NCBI GenBank assembly: GCA_946495905.1
Contig: CAMMEP010000004.1
Location: 1-33,453 of the forward strand
Direction: 5' to 3'
From: an uncultured Clostridium sp.
Lineage (GTDB): Bacteria; Bacillota; Clostridia; TANB77; CAG-508
DNA: 33,453 nt
A model generated the notes under the pieces. It searched no databases. It had not been told where the DNA came from and saw nothing but the letters and a program-made list of their open reading frames with translations. Positions 1 to 9,222 of the stretch are shown here, in pieces. The position numbers and the translations under genes are program-made. Position 1 is the stretch's first letter. Each line of letters opens with the position of its first letter.

Positions 1-58
1 CACATATGTGTCGTTAACAGTTTGTAAACTTGTCGGTCCCCACCTTAAGCACTCCGAC
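1..58 (+). repeat. Partial copy of the palindromic core element (copy C)
   Basis: The segment from about 14 to 53 matches the core of the element at 29862-30057 almost base for base (blocks TTAACAGTTTGTAAACTTGT and GGTCCCCACCTTAAGCAC). The left part is cut off by the window edge, so the arms and outer ends cannot be checked. It lies upstream of fhs in the same orientation as the copy at 29862. Confidence 0.75.
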
Positions 59-103
59 CTAAAATAAAAAATATATAAATTTATTTAAAGTAATAGAATT
101 ATA

Positions 104-138
104 TTTGTGCAAAACAAGCCCGTCCCCTTTTGCACAAA
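104..138. repeat. Hairpin carrying a GGGGACGGGC repeat core
   Basis: TTTGTGCAAAA (104-114) and TTTTGCACAAA (128-138) form a perfect 11-bp inverted repeat around the loop CAAGCCCGTCCCC. The loop is the reverse complement of the GGGGACGGGC unit seen at 1926, 6926-7088 and 20440-20536. The hairpin ends 20 bases before the fhs start, so it lies in the leader just upstream of the ribosome binding site. Confidence 0.6.
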
Positions 139-158
139 ATAGAAAGGAAAGTGATTGT

Positions 159-1820
159 ATGGGAGATGTTGAAATTGCAAGAGGCACAAAACTAGAGAAC
201 ATTCAAAAAATAGCAGAAAAGATAGGAGTAAAAGAAGAAGAACTAGAGACATATGGAAAATATAAAGCAAAAATTTCTTTGAAGGCATATGAACGATTAA
301 AAGAAAAGGAAAATGGAAAATTAGTATTAGTAACAGCAATAAATCCTACTCCACTAGGAGAAGGAAAAACAACAATGGCAATAGGACTTGCTGATGGACT
401 TCAAGAAATAGGAGAAAAGCCAATTTTAGCATTAAGAGAACCATCCTTAGGACCTGTATTTGGAATAAAAGGTGGTGCAGCAGGTGGAGGTCATTCACAG
501 ATTGCACCAATGGAAGATATTAATTTACATTTTACAGGAGATATACATGCAATAACATCTGCTAATAATTTACTTTCTGCGATGATAGATAACCATATTT
601 ATTTTGGAAATGAACTTGGATTTGACCGCGTAACATGGAAAAGATGTTTAGACTTAAATGATAGACAATTAAGAAAAGTGGAAACTGGTTTATCAGAAGA
701 AAAAAATATTGTACCAAGAGAAGATGGATTTGATATATCGGTTGCATCTGAAATTATGGCAATTTTTTGTTTAGCAACAGACATAAAAGACTTAAAAAGA
801 AGAATTGGAAATATTATTGTAGGCTATACAAAAGATGACAAACCAATCACAGCAAAAGATTTAAAGGCAGATGGAGCCTTAACAGTATTACTAAAAGATG
901 CTATTAATCCAAATTTAGTACAAACATTGGAACATACTCCTGCAATTGTACATGGAGGACCATTTGCTAATATTGCACATGGATGTAATAGTATTATTGC
1001 AACAAAATTAGCACTAAAACTAGGAGACTATGTTATAACAGAGGCAGGTTTTGGTGCAGACTTAGGAGCGGAAAAATTCCTAGACATTAAATGTAGAAAA
1101 GCAGAAATTAAGCCGGATGCAGTCGTTTGTGTAGCAACAATAAAAGCATTAAAATATCATGGTGGAATGCCAAAAGAAGAAATAAAAAATGAAAGTATTG
1201 AAGCATTAGAAAGAGGATTTAACAATCTTTTAAGACATGTAGATAATTTAAAAAATAAATATGGATTAAACGTAATAGTAGCAATTAATAAATATACACA
1301 TGATACTGAAAGAGAAATAGAGTTTTTAAGAAATAAATTAAAAGAACATGGAATAGAACTTAGTTTAGTAGAAAGCTGGGAAAAAGGTGGTAAAGGTGCT
1401 ACCGATTTAGCTAAAAAAATAGTGGAATTAACCCAAAAAGAATCTACTTTACAGTATGCATACAATCTAGAGGAAAGTATAAAAGATAAAATAAAAGATG
1501 TAGCAACAAAAATATATGGAGCAGAAGGAGTAGAATACACAGAAGCAGCGGAAGAAAAAATAGCACAAATAGAAAAAATGGGATATGGAAACTTACCTGT
1601 ATGTATCGCAAAAACACAATATTCATTCTCTGATGATCCAAAAAATTTAGAGTGCTTAGAACCATTTAAAATTCATGTGCAAGACATTATATTGAAATCT
1701 GGAGCAGAATTTGTAGTAGCAATTACAGGAAAAATTATGACAATGCCAGGACTTCCAAGAGTACCAGCAGCAGAACAAATAGATTTAGACGAAGAAGGAA
1801 ATATTGTAGGAATTTTTTAA
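159..1820 (+). CDS. fhs: Formate--tetrahydrofolate ligase
   Basis: The enzyme joins formate to tetrahydrofolate using ATP, giving 10-formyl-THF for purine synthesis, initiator tRNA formylation and, in acetogens, the Wood-Ljungdahl methyl branch. The product is 553 residues, the usual family length. It carries the family P-loop PTPLGEGKTT at about residues 63-72, followed by the conserved REPSLGPVFGIKGGAAGGG region. The start at 159 is chosen because AAAGGAAAG lies just upstream. An in-frame ATG at 105 would put a repeat hairpin inside the protein and add residues the family lacks. No other one-carbon gene is adjacent, so the context does not show whether it serves acetogenesis or biosynthesis. 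Confidence 0.97.
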   Translation: MGDVEIARGTKLENIQKIAEKIGVKEEELETYGKYKAKISLKAYERLKEKENGKLVLVTAINPTPLGEGKTTMAIGLADGLQEIGEKPILALREPSLGPVFGIKGGAAGGGHSQIAPMEDINLHFTGDIHAITSANNLLSAMIDNHIYFGNELGFDRVTWKRCLDLNDRQLRKVETGLSEEKNIVPREDGFDISVASEIMAIFCLATDIKDLKRRIGNIIVGYTKDDKPITAKDLKADGALTVLLKDAINPNLVQTLEHTPAIVHGGPFANIAHGCNSIIATKLALKLGDYVITEAGFGADLGAEKFLDIKCRKAEIKPDAVVCVATIKALKYHGGMPKEEIKNESIEALERGFNNLLRHVDNLKNKYGLNVIVAINKYTHDTEREIEFLRNKLKEHGIELSLVESWEKGGKGATDLAKKIVELTQKESTLQYAYNLEESIKDKIKDVATKIYGAEGVEYTEAAEEKIAQIEKMGYGNLPVCIAKTQYSFSDDPKNLECLEPFKIHVQDIILKSGAEFVVAITGKIMTMPGLPRVPAAEQIDLDEEGNIVGIF

Positions 1821-1847
1821 AAAATAATAAAAATAAATAAATTGTAT

Positions 1848-1906
1848 AATAACACCATTTTTGGATAAAATAATTTTAAAAATATTTTTGAAAAAGTGGT
1901 GTTATT
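1848..1906. terminator. Long-loop inverted repeat after fhs
   Basis: AATAACACCA (1848-1857) pairs with TGGTGTTATT (1897-1906), extended by a T run facing an A run across one bulged G. The loop is about 30 bases and A/T-rich, and no strong T tract follows. It could end fhs transcription, but it is not a textbook terminator. A GGGGACGGGC unit follows at 1926-1936. Confidence 0.4.
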
Positions 1907-1983
1907 TATGTTAATTTTAGGACTATTGGGGACGGGCTTTGATTGACTTAAATTTGACATAAAAAACACAGATGGAGGTTTGC

Positions 1984-2691
1984 ATGGCAGTCAAAGTAAA
2001 AAGAAATTTAAAAGCAATACTTATTATTCTTCTAGTAAGTACCATTTTTGTTTCCTATAATGTGTTCTTTCGAGGTAATGAAGCTTTAGCACTTTCGAAA
2101 TATGGCTCTCGAGGAGAAGAAGTAAGGACAATACAAACTAAACTAAAGAGATGGGGATATTATAATGGAAATGTAGATGGAATTTATGGAAGTCAAACAT
2201 TAGCGGCAGTAAAGAAATTTCAACAAAAAAATGGGTTGACGGTAGATGGAATTGCAGGAACAAAAACATTACAAGCGATGGGAATATTTAATTCTTCTTC
2301 TAGCTCTAGTTCTAGTAGTAATTCTAGCTCATCTACTAATTCCAGTGACTTAAATTTATTAAGTAGACTGGTATATGGAGAGGCGAGAGGAGAACCGTAT
2401 ACAGGACAAGTTGCAGTAGCAGCAGTAGTTCTAAATAGGGTAAAAAGTAGTTCTTTTCCAAATACAGTAGCTGGTGTAATTTATCAAAGTGGTGCATTTG
2501 ATGTGGTTAGTGATGGACAAATTAATTTAACACCAAATGAAACAGCTAAAAAAGCAGCACAAGATGCTTTAAATGGATGGGATCCAACGAATGGAGCAAT
2601 TTATTATTTTAATCCAAGTACTGCAACCAATAAATGGATATGGTCTAGGCCAATGACAGTAACCATAGGAAAGCATAGGTTTTGCAAATAA
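1984..2691 (+). CDS. sleB: Spore cortex-lytic enzyme, SleB-type
   Basis: This is a 235-residue exported cell-wall hydrolase of the SleB/CwlJ family, which degrades spore cortex peptidoglycan during germination. An N-terminal hydrophobic segment (about residues 10-30) serves as signal or anchor. A peptidoglycan-binding repeat follows (SRGEEVRTIQTKLKRWGYY through DGIAGTKTLQAMG), then a serine-rich linker and a catalytic Hydrolase_2 domain with LVYGEARGE and AVAAVVLNRV. The catalytic glutamate of this family is the Glu in GEARGE. The start at 1984 is set by GGAGG at 1974-1978; the ATG at 1972 overlaps that site. The gene stands alone between two hairpins. No ypeB partner follows, although many Bacilli have one there. 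Confidence 0.92.
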   Translation: MAVKVKRNLKAILIILLVSTIFVSYNVFFRGNEALALSKYGSRGEEVRTIQTKLKRWGYYNGNVDGIYGSQTLAAVKKFQQKNGLTVDGIAGTKTLQAMGIFNSSSSSSSSSNSSSSTNSSDLNLLSRLVYGEARGEPYTGQVAVAAVVLNRVKSSSFPNTVAGVIYQSGAFDVVSDGQINLTPNETAKKAAQDALNGWDPTNGAIYYFNPSTATNKWIWSRPMTVTIGKHRFCK

Positions 2692-2719
2692 AAAATAGAA
2701 AATAACCATATTCTACGTA

Positions 2720-2748
2720 AAAAAAGCACTTGAAAAAAGTGCTTTTTT
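2720..2748 (+). terminator. Rho-independent terminator after sleB
   Basis: AAAAAAGCACTT (2720-2731) and AAGTGCTTTTTT (2737-2748) form a perfect 12-bp stem with a GAAAA loop, ending in a T run. Confidence 0.9.
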
Positions 2749-2839
2749 CGTGTAAAATATAAGAGTTAAATATAATAAATAATTAAATATAGAAATAAAC
2801 ATAAAAATAAATAGTTAAGTATAAAAGGAATGAGGCAAA

Positions 2840-4243
2840 ATGGAAAAAACAGACATAAGTAATGAATTAAAATATATCGAAAAAGTGAAACAAATAAATG
2901 CAGGAAAAAATGCAAAATACTACATACTAACAATGGGATGTCAATTGAACGAAAATGATTCTGAAAAATTATGTGGTATGGTAGAAAAAATGGGCTATAC
3001 CAAAACAAAGGATATTTTCGATGCAGATTTAGTGTTATACAATACTTGTTGTGTAAGAGAAAATGCAGAAGAAAAGTTATTTGGAAAATTAGGAGAAGTA
3101 AAGAAATTGAAAGAAGCCAAAGGAACAATGATTGCCATTGGCGGATGTATGATGCAAGAGAAGCATATTGTGGAGAAAATAAAGAAAAGCTACAAATATG
3201 ATGTTATTTTTGGTACACATACATTACACAAATTTCCAGAAGATTTGTATCATGCCATGATGGAAAATAAAAAAATTACCGACATATTAGATATTGATGG
3301 AGAAATAATTGAAGGACTACCAATTAAAAGAGAAGATACCATACGTGCATCGGTTACCATTATGAATGGATGTAATAATTTTTGCACCTATTGTATTGTA
3401 CCTTATGTAAGAGGCAGAGAAAGAAGTAGATTACCAGAAGATATTTTAAGAGAAATAAAGGAATTAGCAGAAAAAGGATACAAAGAAATTACTTTATTAG
3501 GACAAAATGTAAATTCCTATATGCGAGTAGAAAGAGAAAAAGGATTATGTACTTCTAACATAGATTCTTTTGCAAAACTTTTAAGAGCAGTAAATGAAAT
3601 AGAAGGAATCGAAAAAATCCGATTTGTATCACCACATCCAAAGGATTTCACCGAAGATGTTATTGAAGCAATACGTGATTGTGATAAAGTGTCTAAATTT
3701 ATTCATTTGCCATTACAATCGGGAAGTACAGAAGTTCTAAAAGCAATGAACAGAGTGTATACAAAAGAACAATATTTAACTTTAGTAGATAAAATGAAAG
3801 AAATGATTCCAGATGTTAAATTTTCTACGGATATCATTGTAGGATTTCCAGGAGAAACGGAAGAAGACTTTGAAGATACCCTTGATGCAGTAAGAAAAGT
3901 AAAATTTGAGCAAATATTCATGTTTATTTATTCAAGAAGAGTAGGAACACCAGCAGATAAGATGGAAAATCAAATTCCAGAAGAAATAAAACATAAAAGA
4001 TTTGATCGTTTAAAAGCTTTATATGAAGAAATTTTAGTGGAAAATAATAACAAGTACATAGGCACTATTCATAACATTTTAGTAGAAGGATTTAGCAAAA
4101 CAAATGAAAAATTACTTACTGGTAGAACCGATACAAATAAAGTTGTTGTATGGGAAGGAGACAATAATTTAATAGGAAAAGTAGTACCAATCAAAATTGT
4201 GTCAGAACACATGTGGTATTTAAAAGGAGAATTACAAAATTAG
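2840..4243 (+). CDS. miaB: tRNA-2-methylthio-N6-dimethylallyladenosine synthase MiaB
   Basis: This radical-SAM methylthiotransferase converts i6A37 to ms2i6A37 in tRNAs that read UNN codons. The protein has 467 residues, the normal length. The N-terminal MTTase domain has the three auxiliary-cluster cysteines C34 (TMGCQLNEND), C70 (NTCC) and C103 (GGCM). The radical SAM motif is CNNFCTYC with C178, C182 and C185. A C-terminal TRAM domain carries the motif VEGFSKTNEKLLTGRT. The N-terminal extension before KYYILTMGC is typical of Clostridia. The start follows AAAGGAATGAGG. The next gene is mutS, 67 bp downstream, a common clostridial pairing. Confidence 0.96.
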   Translation: MEKTDISNELKYIEKVKQINAGKNAKYYILTMGCQLNENDSEKLCGMVEKMGYTKTKDIFDADLVLYNTCCVRENAEEKLFGKLGEVKKLKEAKGTMIAIGGCMMQEKHIVEKIKKSYKYDVIFGTHTLHKFPEDLYHAMMENKKITDILDIDGEIIEGLPIKREDTIRASVTIMNGCNNFCTYCIVPYVRGRERSRLPEDILREIKELAEKGYKEITLLGQNVNSYMRVEREKGLCTSNIDSFAKLLRAVNEIEGIEKIRFVSPHPKDFTEDVIEAIRDCDKVSKFIHLPLQSGSTEVLKAMNRVYTKEQYLTLVDKMKEMIPDVKFSTDIIVGFPGETEEDFEDTLDAVRKVKFEQIFMFIYSRRVGTPADKMENQIPEEIKHKRFDRLKALYEEILVENNNKYIGTIHNILVEGFSKTNEKLLTGRTDTNKVVVWEGDNNLIGKVVPIKIVSEHMWYLKGELQN

Positions 4244-4310
4244 AAAAAAGAGATGTTAGTAAAGAAATACCAAGCAGAAATTAAGAAATAAGTATAGGAG
4301 ATGAATAAAC

Positions 4311-6926
4311 ATGGCAGAGTACTCACCAATGATGCAACATTATTTAGAAACAAAAAACAAATATAAAGATTGCATTTTATTTTATCGATTAGGGGATTTT
4401 TATGAGATGTTCTTTGATGATGCAATTAATGTGTCTAGAGAACTAGAACTTACTTTAACGGGAAAGGAATGTGGACAAGAAGAACGTGCCCCAATGTGTG
4501 GCATTCCTTATCATGCAGCAGATACCTACATTGCAAGACTTATTTCAAAAGGATATAAAGTAGCTATTTGTGAACAATTAGAAGATCCTAAAAAAGCAAA
4601 AGGAATGGTAAAAAGGGATGTAATAAGAGTAGTAACTCCAGGAACTGTAATAGAAGCTAATTTGCTAGAGGATAAAAAGAATAACTATATTATGTGTGTC
4701 TATAAAAATGGAATTTATTTTGGACTTACGGTTTGTGATGTAACGACTGGAGATTTTAGAACAACAGAAATAAAAGAAAACAATAATTTTGCAGTACTCT
4801 TAGATGAGATTTCCAAATATTCTCCTGCAGAACTTGTCGTAAATCCAATGCTATATGACTGCAGTGAAGAAATAGCAAAAATAAGAGAAAGATTCGATAT
4901 CTATATTACAAGATTAGAAGAAAGCGAATTTACCGATAATTATGAAAATTTATGTGCAAGATACAAAATACTAGATGACGAAGAAAAGCAAATTGATGAT
5001 ATCGCAAACTACATGTTAGCGGTAGCATCAACAAATGCACTACTTTCGTATTTATTAGAAACACAAAAAAACAGCTTAGACCATATCAATCGATTAATTA
5101 TCTATAGTACTACCAAATATATGGCACTAGATATTAATGCAAGAAGAAATCTAGAAATTACAGAAAAATTAAGAGATAAATCCAAAAAAGGAACCTTATT
5201 ATGGGTATTAGATAAATCTGCTACTTCTATGGGAGGAAGGCTAATCCGAAGATGGCTAAATAACCCACTTGTAGATGAAAGGCAAATTAATAAAAGATTG
5301 GATGCTGTGCAAGAACTAAAAGATAATATTATACTAAGAGGGGACTTAACAGATAGTCTAAAGAAAGTATATGATATAGAAAGATTGGCAGGAAAAATAT
5401 CTTATGGAAGTGCCAATGGAAGGGATTTAATATCTCTTAAAAATTCAGCAAAGCAATTACCAGATATCAAAAAAATATTAGCCGAAGCAAAATCTAGTTT
5501 ACTTACGGAGCTATATTCAGAATTAGACACGTTAGATGATATCTATGAAATCATTGATAAGACTATTGTAGAAGAACCACCAATTAGCGTAAAAGAAGGT
5601 GGACTTATTAAACTTGGATATGACGAAGAAATTGACAAATTAAAGACAGCCACAACGGATGGCAAGAATTGGATTATTCAGTTAGAAGCGGAAGAAAGAG
5701 AAAAAACAGGAATAAAAGGACTAAAAGTTGGATTTAACAAAGTATTTGGTTACTATATTGAAGTTACGAAATCAAATATAGGATTGGTTCCAGATAGATA
5801 TATTAGAAAACAAACCTTAACCAATGGAGAGCGATATATTACAGAAGAGCTAAAAAACTTAGAAAATCAAATTCTAGGTGCAGAAGAAAAAGTAGTCAAT
5901 TTAGAATATAACGTATTTGTAGAAGTAAGAGACAAAATCGAAGCACAAGTAGAACGATTACAAAAATCAGCAGGAATTATAGCAATGCTAGATGGCTTAT
6001 GCTCTTTTGCAACCGTAGCAGAAGATTTAAACTATGTAAGACCACAAGTAGATAACAGTGGCATAATTGATATCAAAGATGGACGTCATCCTGTCATAGA
6101 AAAAATTCTACCAAGTGGAAGTTTTGTGCAAAATGATGCATATTTAGATAAGGGAGAGAATAGACTAGCTATTATAACAGGACCAAACATGGCAGGAAAA
6201 TCCACTTACATGAGACAAGTAGCATTAATTACCTTAATGGCACAATGTGGAAGCTTTGTACCAGCATCTTATGCAAGAATCGGTGTGGTAGATAAAATAT
6301 TCACCAGGGTAGGAGCATCGGACGACTTAAGCATGGGACAAAGTACATTTATGGTAGAAATGATGGAAGTAGCACAAATTTTAAAAGAAGCAACCAACAA
6401 TAGCTTAGTAATATTAGATGAAATAGGAAGAGGAACCTCTACGTATGATGGACTATCTATCGCATGGGCAGTAGCAGAATATATTTCAGATAGTGAAAAA
6501 TGCGGAGCAAAGACCCTATTTGCTACCCATTACCATGAACTAACTGACCTAGAAAATAAACTAGAAGGAGTAAAAAACTACTCTGTTGCAGTAAAAGAAA
6601 AAGGAGAAGATATCATCTTCTTAAGAAAAATAGTAAAAGGCGGAACAGACGAAAGCTATGGAGTACATGTAGCAAAACTTGCAGGAGTACCACAAGTCGT
6701 AACCAAAAGAGCAAACGAAATCCTAAAATCCATCGAAAGAAAAAATGTACTAAATAACAAAAAGATGGAAAAACAAGAAAAAGGTGTAGCAGATGGACAA
6801 CTTACCATGTACAACTACAAATTAGCCGAAATAGCACACGAACTCGACAAAGTCGACGTAAACGACTTAACGCCAATCGAAGCATTAAACACACTTGTAA
6901 AAATAAAAGAAAAAATGTCGTCATAG
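4311..6926 (+). CDS. mutS: DNA mismatch repair protein MutS
   Basis: This 871-residue MutS recognises mismatches and small loops and uses ATP to start repair. Domain I contains LGDFYEMF with the mismatch-stacking Phe30 and Glu32 of the F-x-E motif. The connector, lever and clamp domains follow. The ATPase domain has Walker A GPNMAGKST at about residue 624, Walker B LVILDEIGRGTSTYDG, and the LFATHYHEL segment. The C-terminal helix-turn-helix dimerisation region is present (TPIEALNTLVKIKEKM). It probably shares a transcript with miaB. mutL, the usual next gene, is not here; a repeat cluster and a nucleoside kinase follow instead. Confidence 0.97.
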   Translation: MAEYSPMMQHYLETKNKYKDCILFYRLGDFYEMFFDDAINVSRELELTLTGKECGQEERAPMCGIPYHAADTYIARLISKGYKVAICEQLEDPKKAKGMVKRDVIRVVTPGTVIEANLLEDKKNNYIMCVYKNGIYFGLTVCDVTTGDFRTTEIKENNNFAVLLDEISKYSPAELVVNPMLYDCSEEIAKIRERFDIYITRLEESEFTDNYENLCARYKILDDEEKQIDDIANYMLAVASTNALLSYLLETQKNSLDHINRLIIYSTTKYMALDINARRNLEITEKLRDKSKKGTLLWVLDKSATSMGGRLIRRWLNNPLVDERQINKRLDAVQELKDNIILRGDLTDSLKKVYDIERLAGKISYGSANGRDLISLKNSAKQLPDIKKILAEAKSSLLTELYSELDTLDDIYEIIDKTIVEEPPISVKEGGLIKLGYDEEIDKLKTATTDGKNWIIQLEAEEREKTGIKGLKVGFNKVFGYYIEVTKSNIGLVPDRYIRKQTLTNGERYITEELKNLENQILGAEEKVVNLEYNVFVEVRDKIEAQVERLQKSAGIIAMLDGLCSFATVAEDLNYVRPQVDNSGIIDIKDGRHPVIEKILPSGSFVQNDAYLDKGENRLAIITGPNMAGKSTYMRQVALITLMAQCGSFVPASYARIGVVDKIFTRVGASDDLSMGQSTFMVEMMEVAQILKEATNNSLVILDEIGRGTSTYDGLSIAWAVAEYISDSEKCGAKTLFATHYHELTDLENKLEGVKNYSVAVKEKGEDIIFLRKIVKGGTDESYGVHVAKLAGVPQVVTKRANEILKSIERKNVLNNKKMEKQEKGVADGQLTMYNYKLAEIAHELDKVDVNDLTPIEALNTLVKIKEKMSS

Positions 6927-7088
6927 GGACAGGCCAAAAAACGACAAAGTTGTCGCTAATTACTAATTGGGGACAGTCCCCAATTAGAGAAAAAACAAAA
7001 AAAGGGACAGATTTGGTTCTAAGAAAAAAGTCAAGCCTGTCCCTTTTTAGAAAAAATCGGACAAAAAAGCCTGTCCCCAATTAGGAAA
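6927..7088. repeat. Cluster of GGGACAGGC-type inverted repeats
   Basis: The gap between mutS and the kinase is made almost wholly of repeat units. GGGACAGGCC starts at 6928. A perfect 25-base palindrome occupies 6963-6987, with 12-base arms CTAATTGGGGAC and GTCCCCAATTAG around a central A. AAAAAGGGACAG (6999-7010) pairs with CTGTCCCTTTTT (7037-7048), a 12-bp stem that could act as a terminator in either direction. Another unit, CCTGTCCCCAATTAGG, ends at 7085, a few bases before the kinase ribosome binding site. Confidence 0.75.
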
Positions 7089-7100
7089 AGGAGGAATAGT

Positions 7101-8687
7101 ATGAAAGCACTAGAAAAGTTTAAAGAAGATAAAGAAAAAAATATACTTGCATGTAAATATAAAAATGAAGTGCGAGCATTAGATTTTGAAGTAGAAAATC
7201 TAGAAGATGTTGTACCAATTGATATTACAACAAGAGACGGAAGAAGAGTATACCAAAGAGGAATATTATATATTATGGGAATGGCATTTAATAGAGTTTA
7301 TCCAAAAGCACTTCTTACCGTTAATTGCCAACTTTCAAATTCTATTTTTTGTAGTGTAGAAAATATGAAAGTTACAAATGAAATGATTAATAACATTAAA
7401 AGAGAGATGCAAGACATTGTAGATAGCAATCTACCAATAAAGAAAATAGAAATGTCAAAAGAGGAAGCGGAGAAGTTCTACCAAAAAGAGAAAACGCTAA
7501 GAGGTAGACTTCAATTAGATAATAAATATAAAGACGAAGTTTCTTTATATTTCTGTGAAAACTATTATAATTATTTTTATGGAGTTATGCCAATTAGCAC
7601 AGAATATATTAAACTTTTTGATGTCATAAAATATCATGATGGCTTTTTACTTAGATATCCTGATAAAAGAACGCCTAACAAAATAGATAAATATATAGAA
7701 ACGAAAAAGCTTTTACATACATTAGAGGAATATGAAGATATTCATAATGTTTTAGATATTAACACAATCTATAAATTAAATAAGAAAATTGAGCAAGGTG
7801 GAGAAAAAGAGCTAATTCTACTAGCAGAGGCATTGCATGAAAAGAAAATATCGGATATTGCAGATAAAATAGTAAAAAGAAAAGGCATAAAAATGATATT
7901 AATTGCAGGACCATCTTCTTCTGGAAAGACTACTTTTGCGCAAAGACTAGGAATTCAGCTAAAATTAAATGGCATAAAACCACTTACCATTTCGGTAGAT
8001 AATTATTTTGTTGAAAGAAAAGATACACCAAAAGATGCAAATGGAAAATATGATTTTGAAAGACTAGAAGCTATTGATTTGGATTTATTTAATGATCATT
8101 TGACAAAACTTTTAAATGGAGAAGAAATAGATGTTCCAACATTCGATTTTAAAGAAGGCACAAAGAAATACAATGGCGAAAAAATGAAAATGAGAAGTAA
8201 TGAAGTACTAGTAATAGAAGGAATCCATTGCTTGAATGACAAGCTTACAGCTTCTATTCCAAAAGAGCAAAAATACAAGATATATATTAGTGCACTTACT
8301 GTACTAAACATAGATTATTATAATAGAATTTCAACAACAGATACAAGATTAATAAGAAGATTAGTTAGGGATTATAATTTTAGAGGATATGATGCGTTAC
8401 ACACACTACAAAACTGGGATATGGTAAATCGTGGTGAAGAAAACTATATATTTCCATTCCAAGAAGAAGCAGACAGTATGTTTAATACATCATTAATATA
8501 CGAAATTTCAGTACTAAAAAAATATGCAATGCCACTTCTAAAAGCAATAGACAATACACATCCAGAATATTCAGAAGCGCAAAGTTTATACGAACTTTTA
8601 AAATATTTTGATGATATTGGAGATGAATATATACCAAAGAATTCATTGCTTAGGGAGTTTATTGGTGGCAGTATATTTAATGTATAG
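7101..8687 (+). CDS. Nucleoside (uridine) kinase with ThrRS-like N-terminal region
   Basis: This 528-residue protein joins two parts. The N-terminal half (to about residue 200) resembles the TGS and second-additional (SAD) domains of threonyl-tRNA synthetase. The C-terminal half is a P-loop kinase of the uridine kinase/phosphoribulokinase group. Walker A is GPSSSGKTTF at about residues 270-279. It is followed by ISVDNYFV, the FDFKEGTKKY segment and the motif VLVIEGIHCLND. Such fusions are common in Clostridia and are annotated as nucleoside kinases; the role of the tRNA-synthetase-like part is unclear. AAAGGAGG precedes the start. The RNHCP gene begins 14 bp after the stop, so the two are probably co-transcribed. 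Confidence 0.85.
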   Translation: MKALEKFKEDKEKNILACKYKNEVRALDFEVENLEDVVPIDITTRDGRRVYQRGILYIMGMAFNRVYPKALLTVNCQLSNSIFCSVENMKVTNEMINNIKREMQDIVDSNLPIKKIEMSKEEAEKFYQKEKTLRGRLQLDNKYKDEVSLYFCENYYNYFYGVMPISTEYIKLFDVIKYHDGFLLRYPDKRTPNKIDKYIETKKLLHTLEEYEDIHNVLDINTIYKLNKKIEQGGEKELILLAEALHEKKISDIADKIVKRKGIKMILIAGPSSSGKTTFAQRLGIQLKLNGIKPLTISVDNYFVERKDTPKDANGKYDFERLEAIDLDLFNDHLTKLLNGEEIDVPTFDFKEGTKKYNGEKMKMRSNEVLVIEGIHCLNDKLTASIPKEQKYKIYISALTVLNIDYYNRISTTDTRLIRRLVRDYNFRGYDALHTLQNWDMVNRGEENYIFPFQEEADSMFNTSLIYEISVLKKYAMPLLKAIDNTHPEYSEAQSLYELLKYFDDIGDEYIPKNSLLREFIGGSIFNV

Positions 8688-8701
8688 GTGGTTGGAAAAG
8701 A

Positions 8702-9010
8702 ATGGGAAGAAAATTTACAGAAATTGATGAAGAATTTATTTGTGAAAATTGCGGCACAAAAGTGAAACCATTAGGATATTCTTGCAGAAATCATTGCCCA
8801 AATTGCTTACATTCGAAACATGTGGATATCAATCCAGGAGATAGAGAAGAAAGTTGTCATGGAATGTTAGAGCCAATTGGAGCAGAAATAGATAGCAAAA
8901 AAGGATATGTTATCCTTTTTAGATGCAAAAAATGTGGTGCCATTAGAAGAAATAAAGCAGCAAAAGATGACAATATGGACTTAATCATAAAATTAACAGC
9001 GAGACACTAA
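8702..9010 (+). CDS. RNHCP-domain zinc-binding protein
   Basis: This is a small protein of 102 residues with two CxxC-type pairs (CENCG and CPNC) and a third pair near the end (CKKCG), suggesting bound zinc. It contains the signature RNHCP (CRNHCPNCLHSKHVD), which names the family, and the CHGMLEPIG segment. The family has no established biochemical role. Its short distance to the kinase gene suggests an operon. No terminator stem was seen right after the stop; the palindromic element beginning at 9020 may act as one. Confidence 0.85.
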   Translation: MGRKFTEIDEEFICENCGTKVKPLGYSCRNHCPNCLHSKHVDINPGDREESCHGMLEPIGAEIDSKKGYVILFRCKKCGAIRRNKAAKDDNMDLIIKLTARH

Positions 9011-9019
9011 AACGATTAG

Positions 9020-9222
9020 TTGTTATAAATCACAGTTTGTTTTTAGAGAAGAAGTATATATTTTTTATTTTTGATTTCCGTGCTTAAGGTGGGGACCAAC
9101 AAGTCTACAAACTGTTAAACTGAGCGAATGTGAAGTTTGTACAGTTTGTACGATGTTGGGGGCCGGAAATAAAAATAAAAAATATATACTTCTTCTCTAT
9201 ATAACTGTGAAATTTTTTACAC
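9020..9222 (-). repeat. Palindromic core element, copy A
   Basis: The outer left end reads TTGTTATAAATCACAGTT (9020-9037) and the right end carries the inverse AACTGTGAAA (9204-9213). The inner arms, 9045-9079 and 9165-9198, are complementary over 34 bp with a single bulged base; they begin AGAGAAGAAGTATATA and end ATTTCC. Between them is a core of about 85 bp (9080-9164). On the minus strand it matches the core at 29922-30001, with the blocks CCCCCAACATCGTACAAACT and GGTCCCCACCTTAAGCAC. The arm sequence is unrelated to that of the other full copy. The right end overlaps the stop codon of the convergent U32 gene. Confidence 0.8.

Noticed and set aside
6802-7080. Open frame on the minus strand after mutS
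   Set aside because: It reads through the inverted repeat cluster and the 3' end of mutS on the wrong strand.
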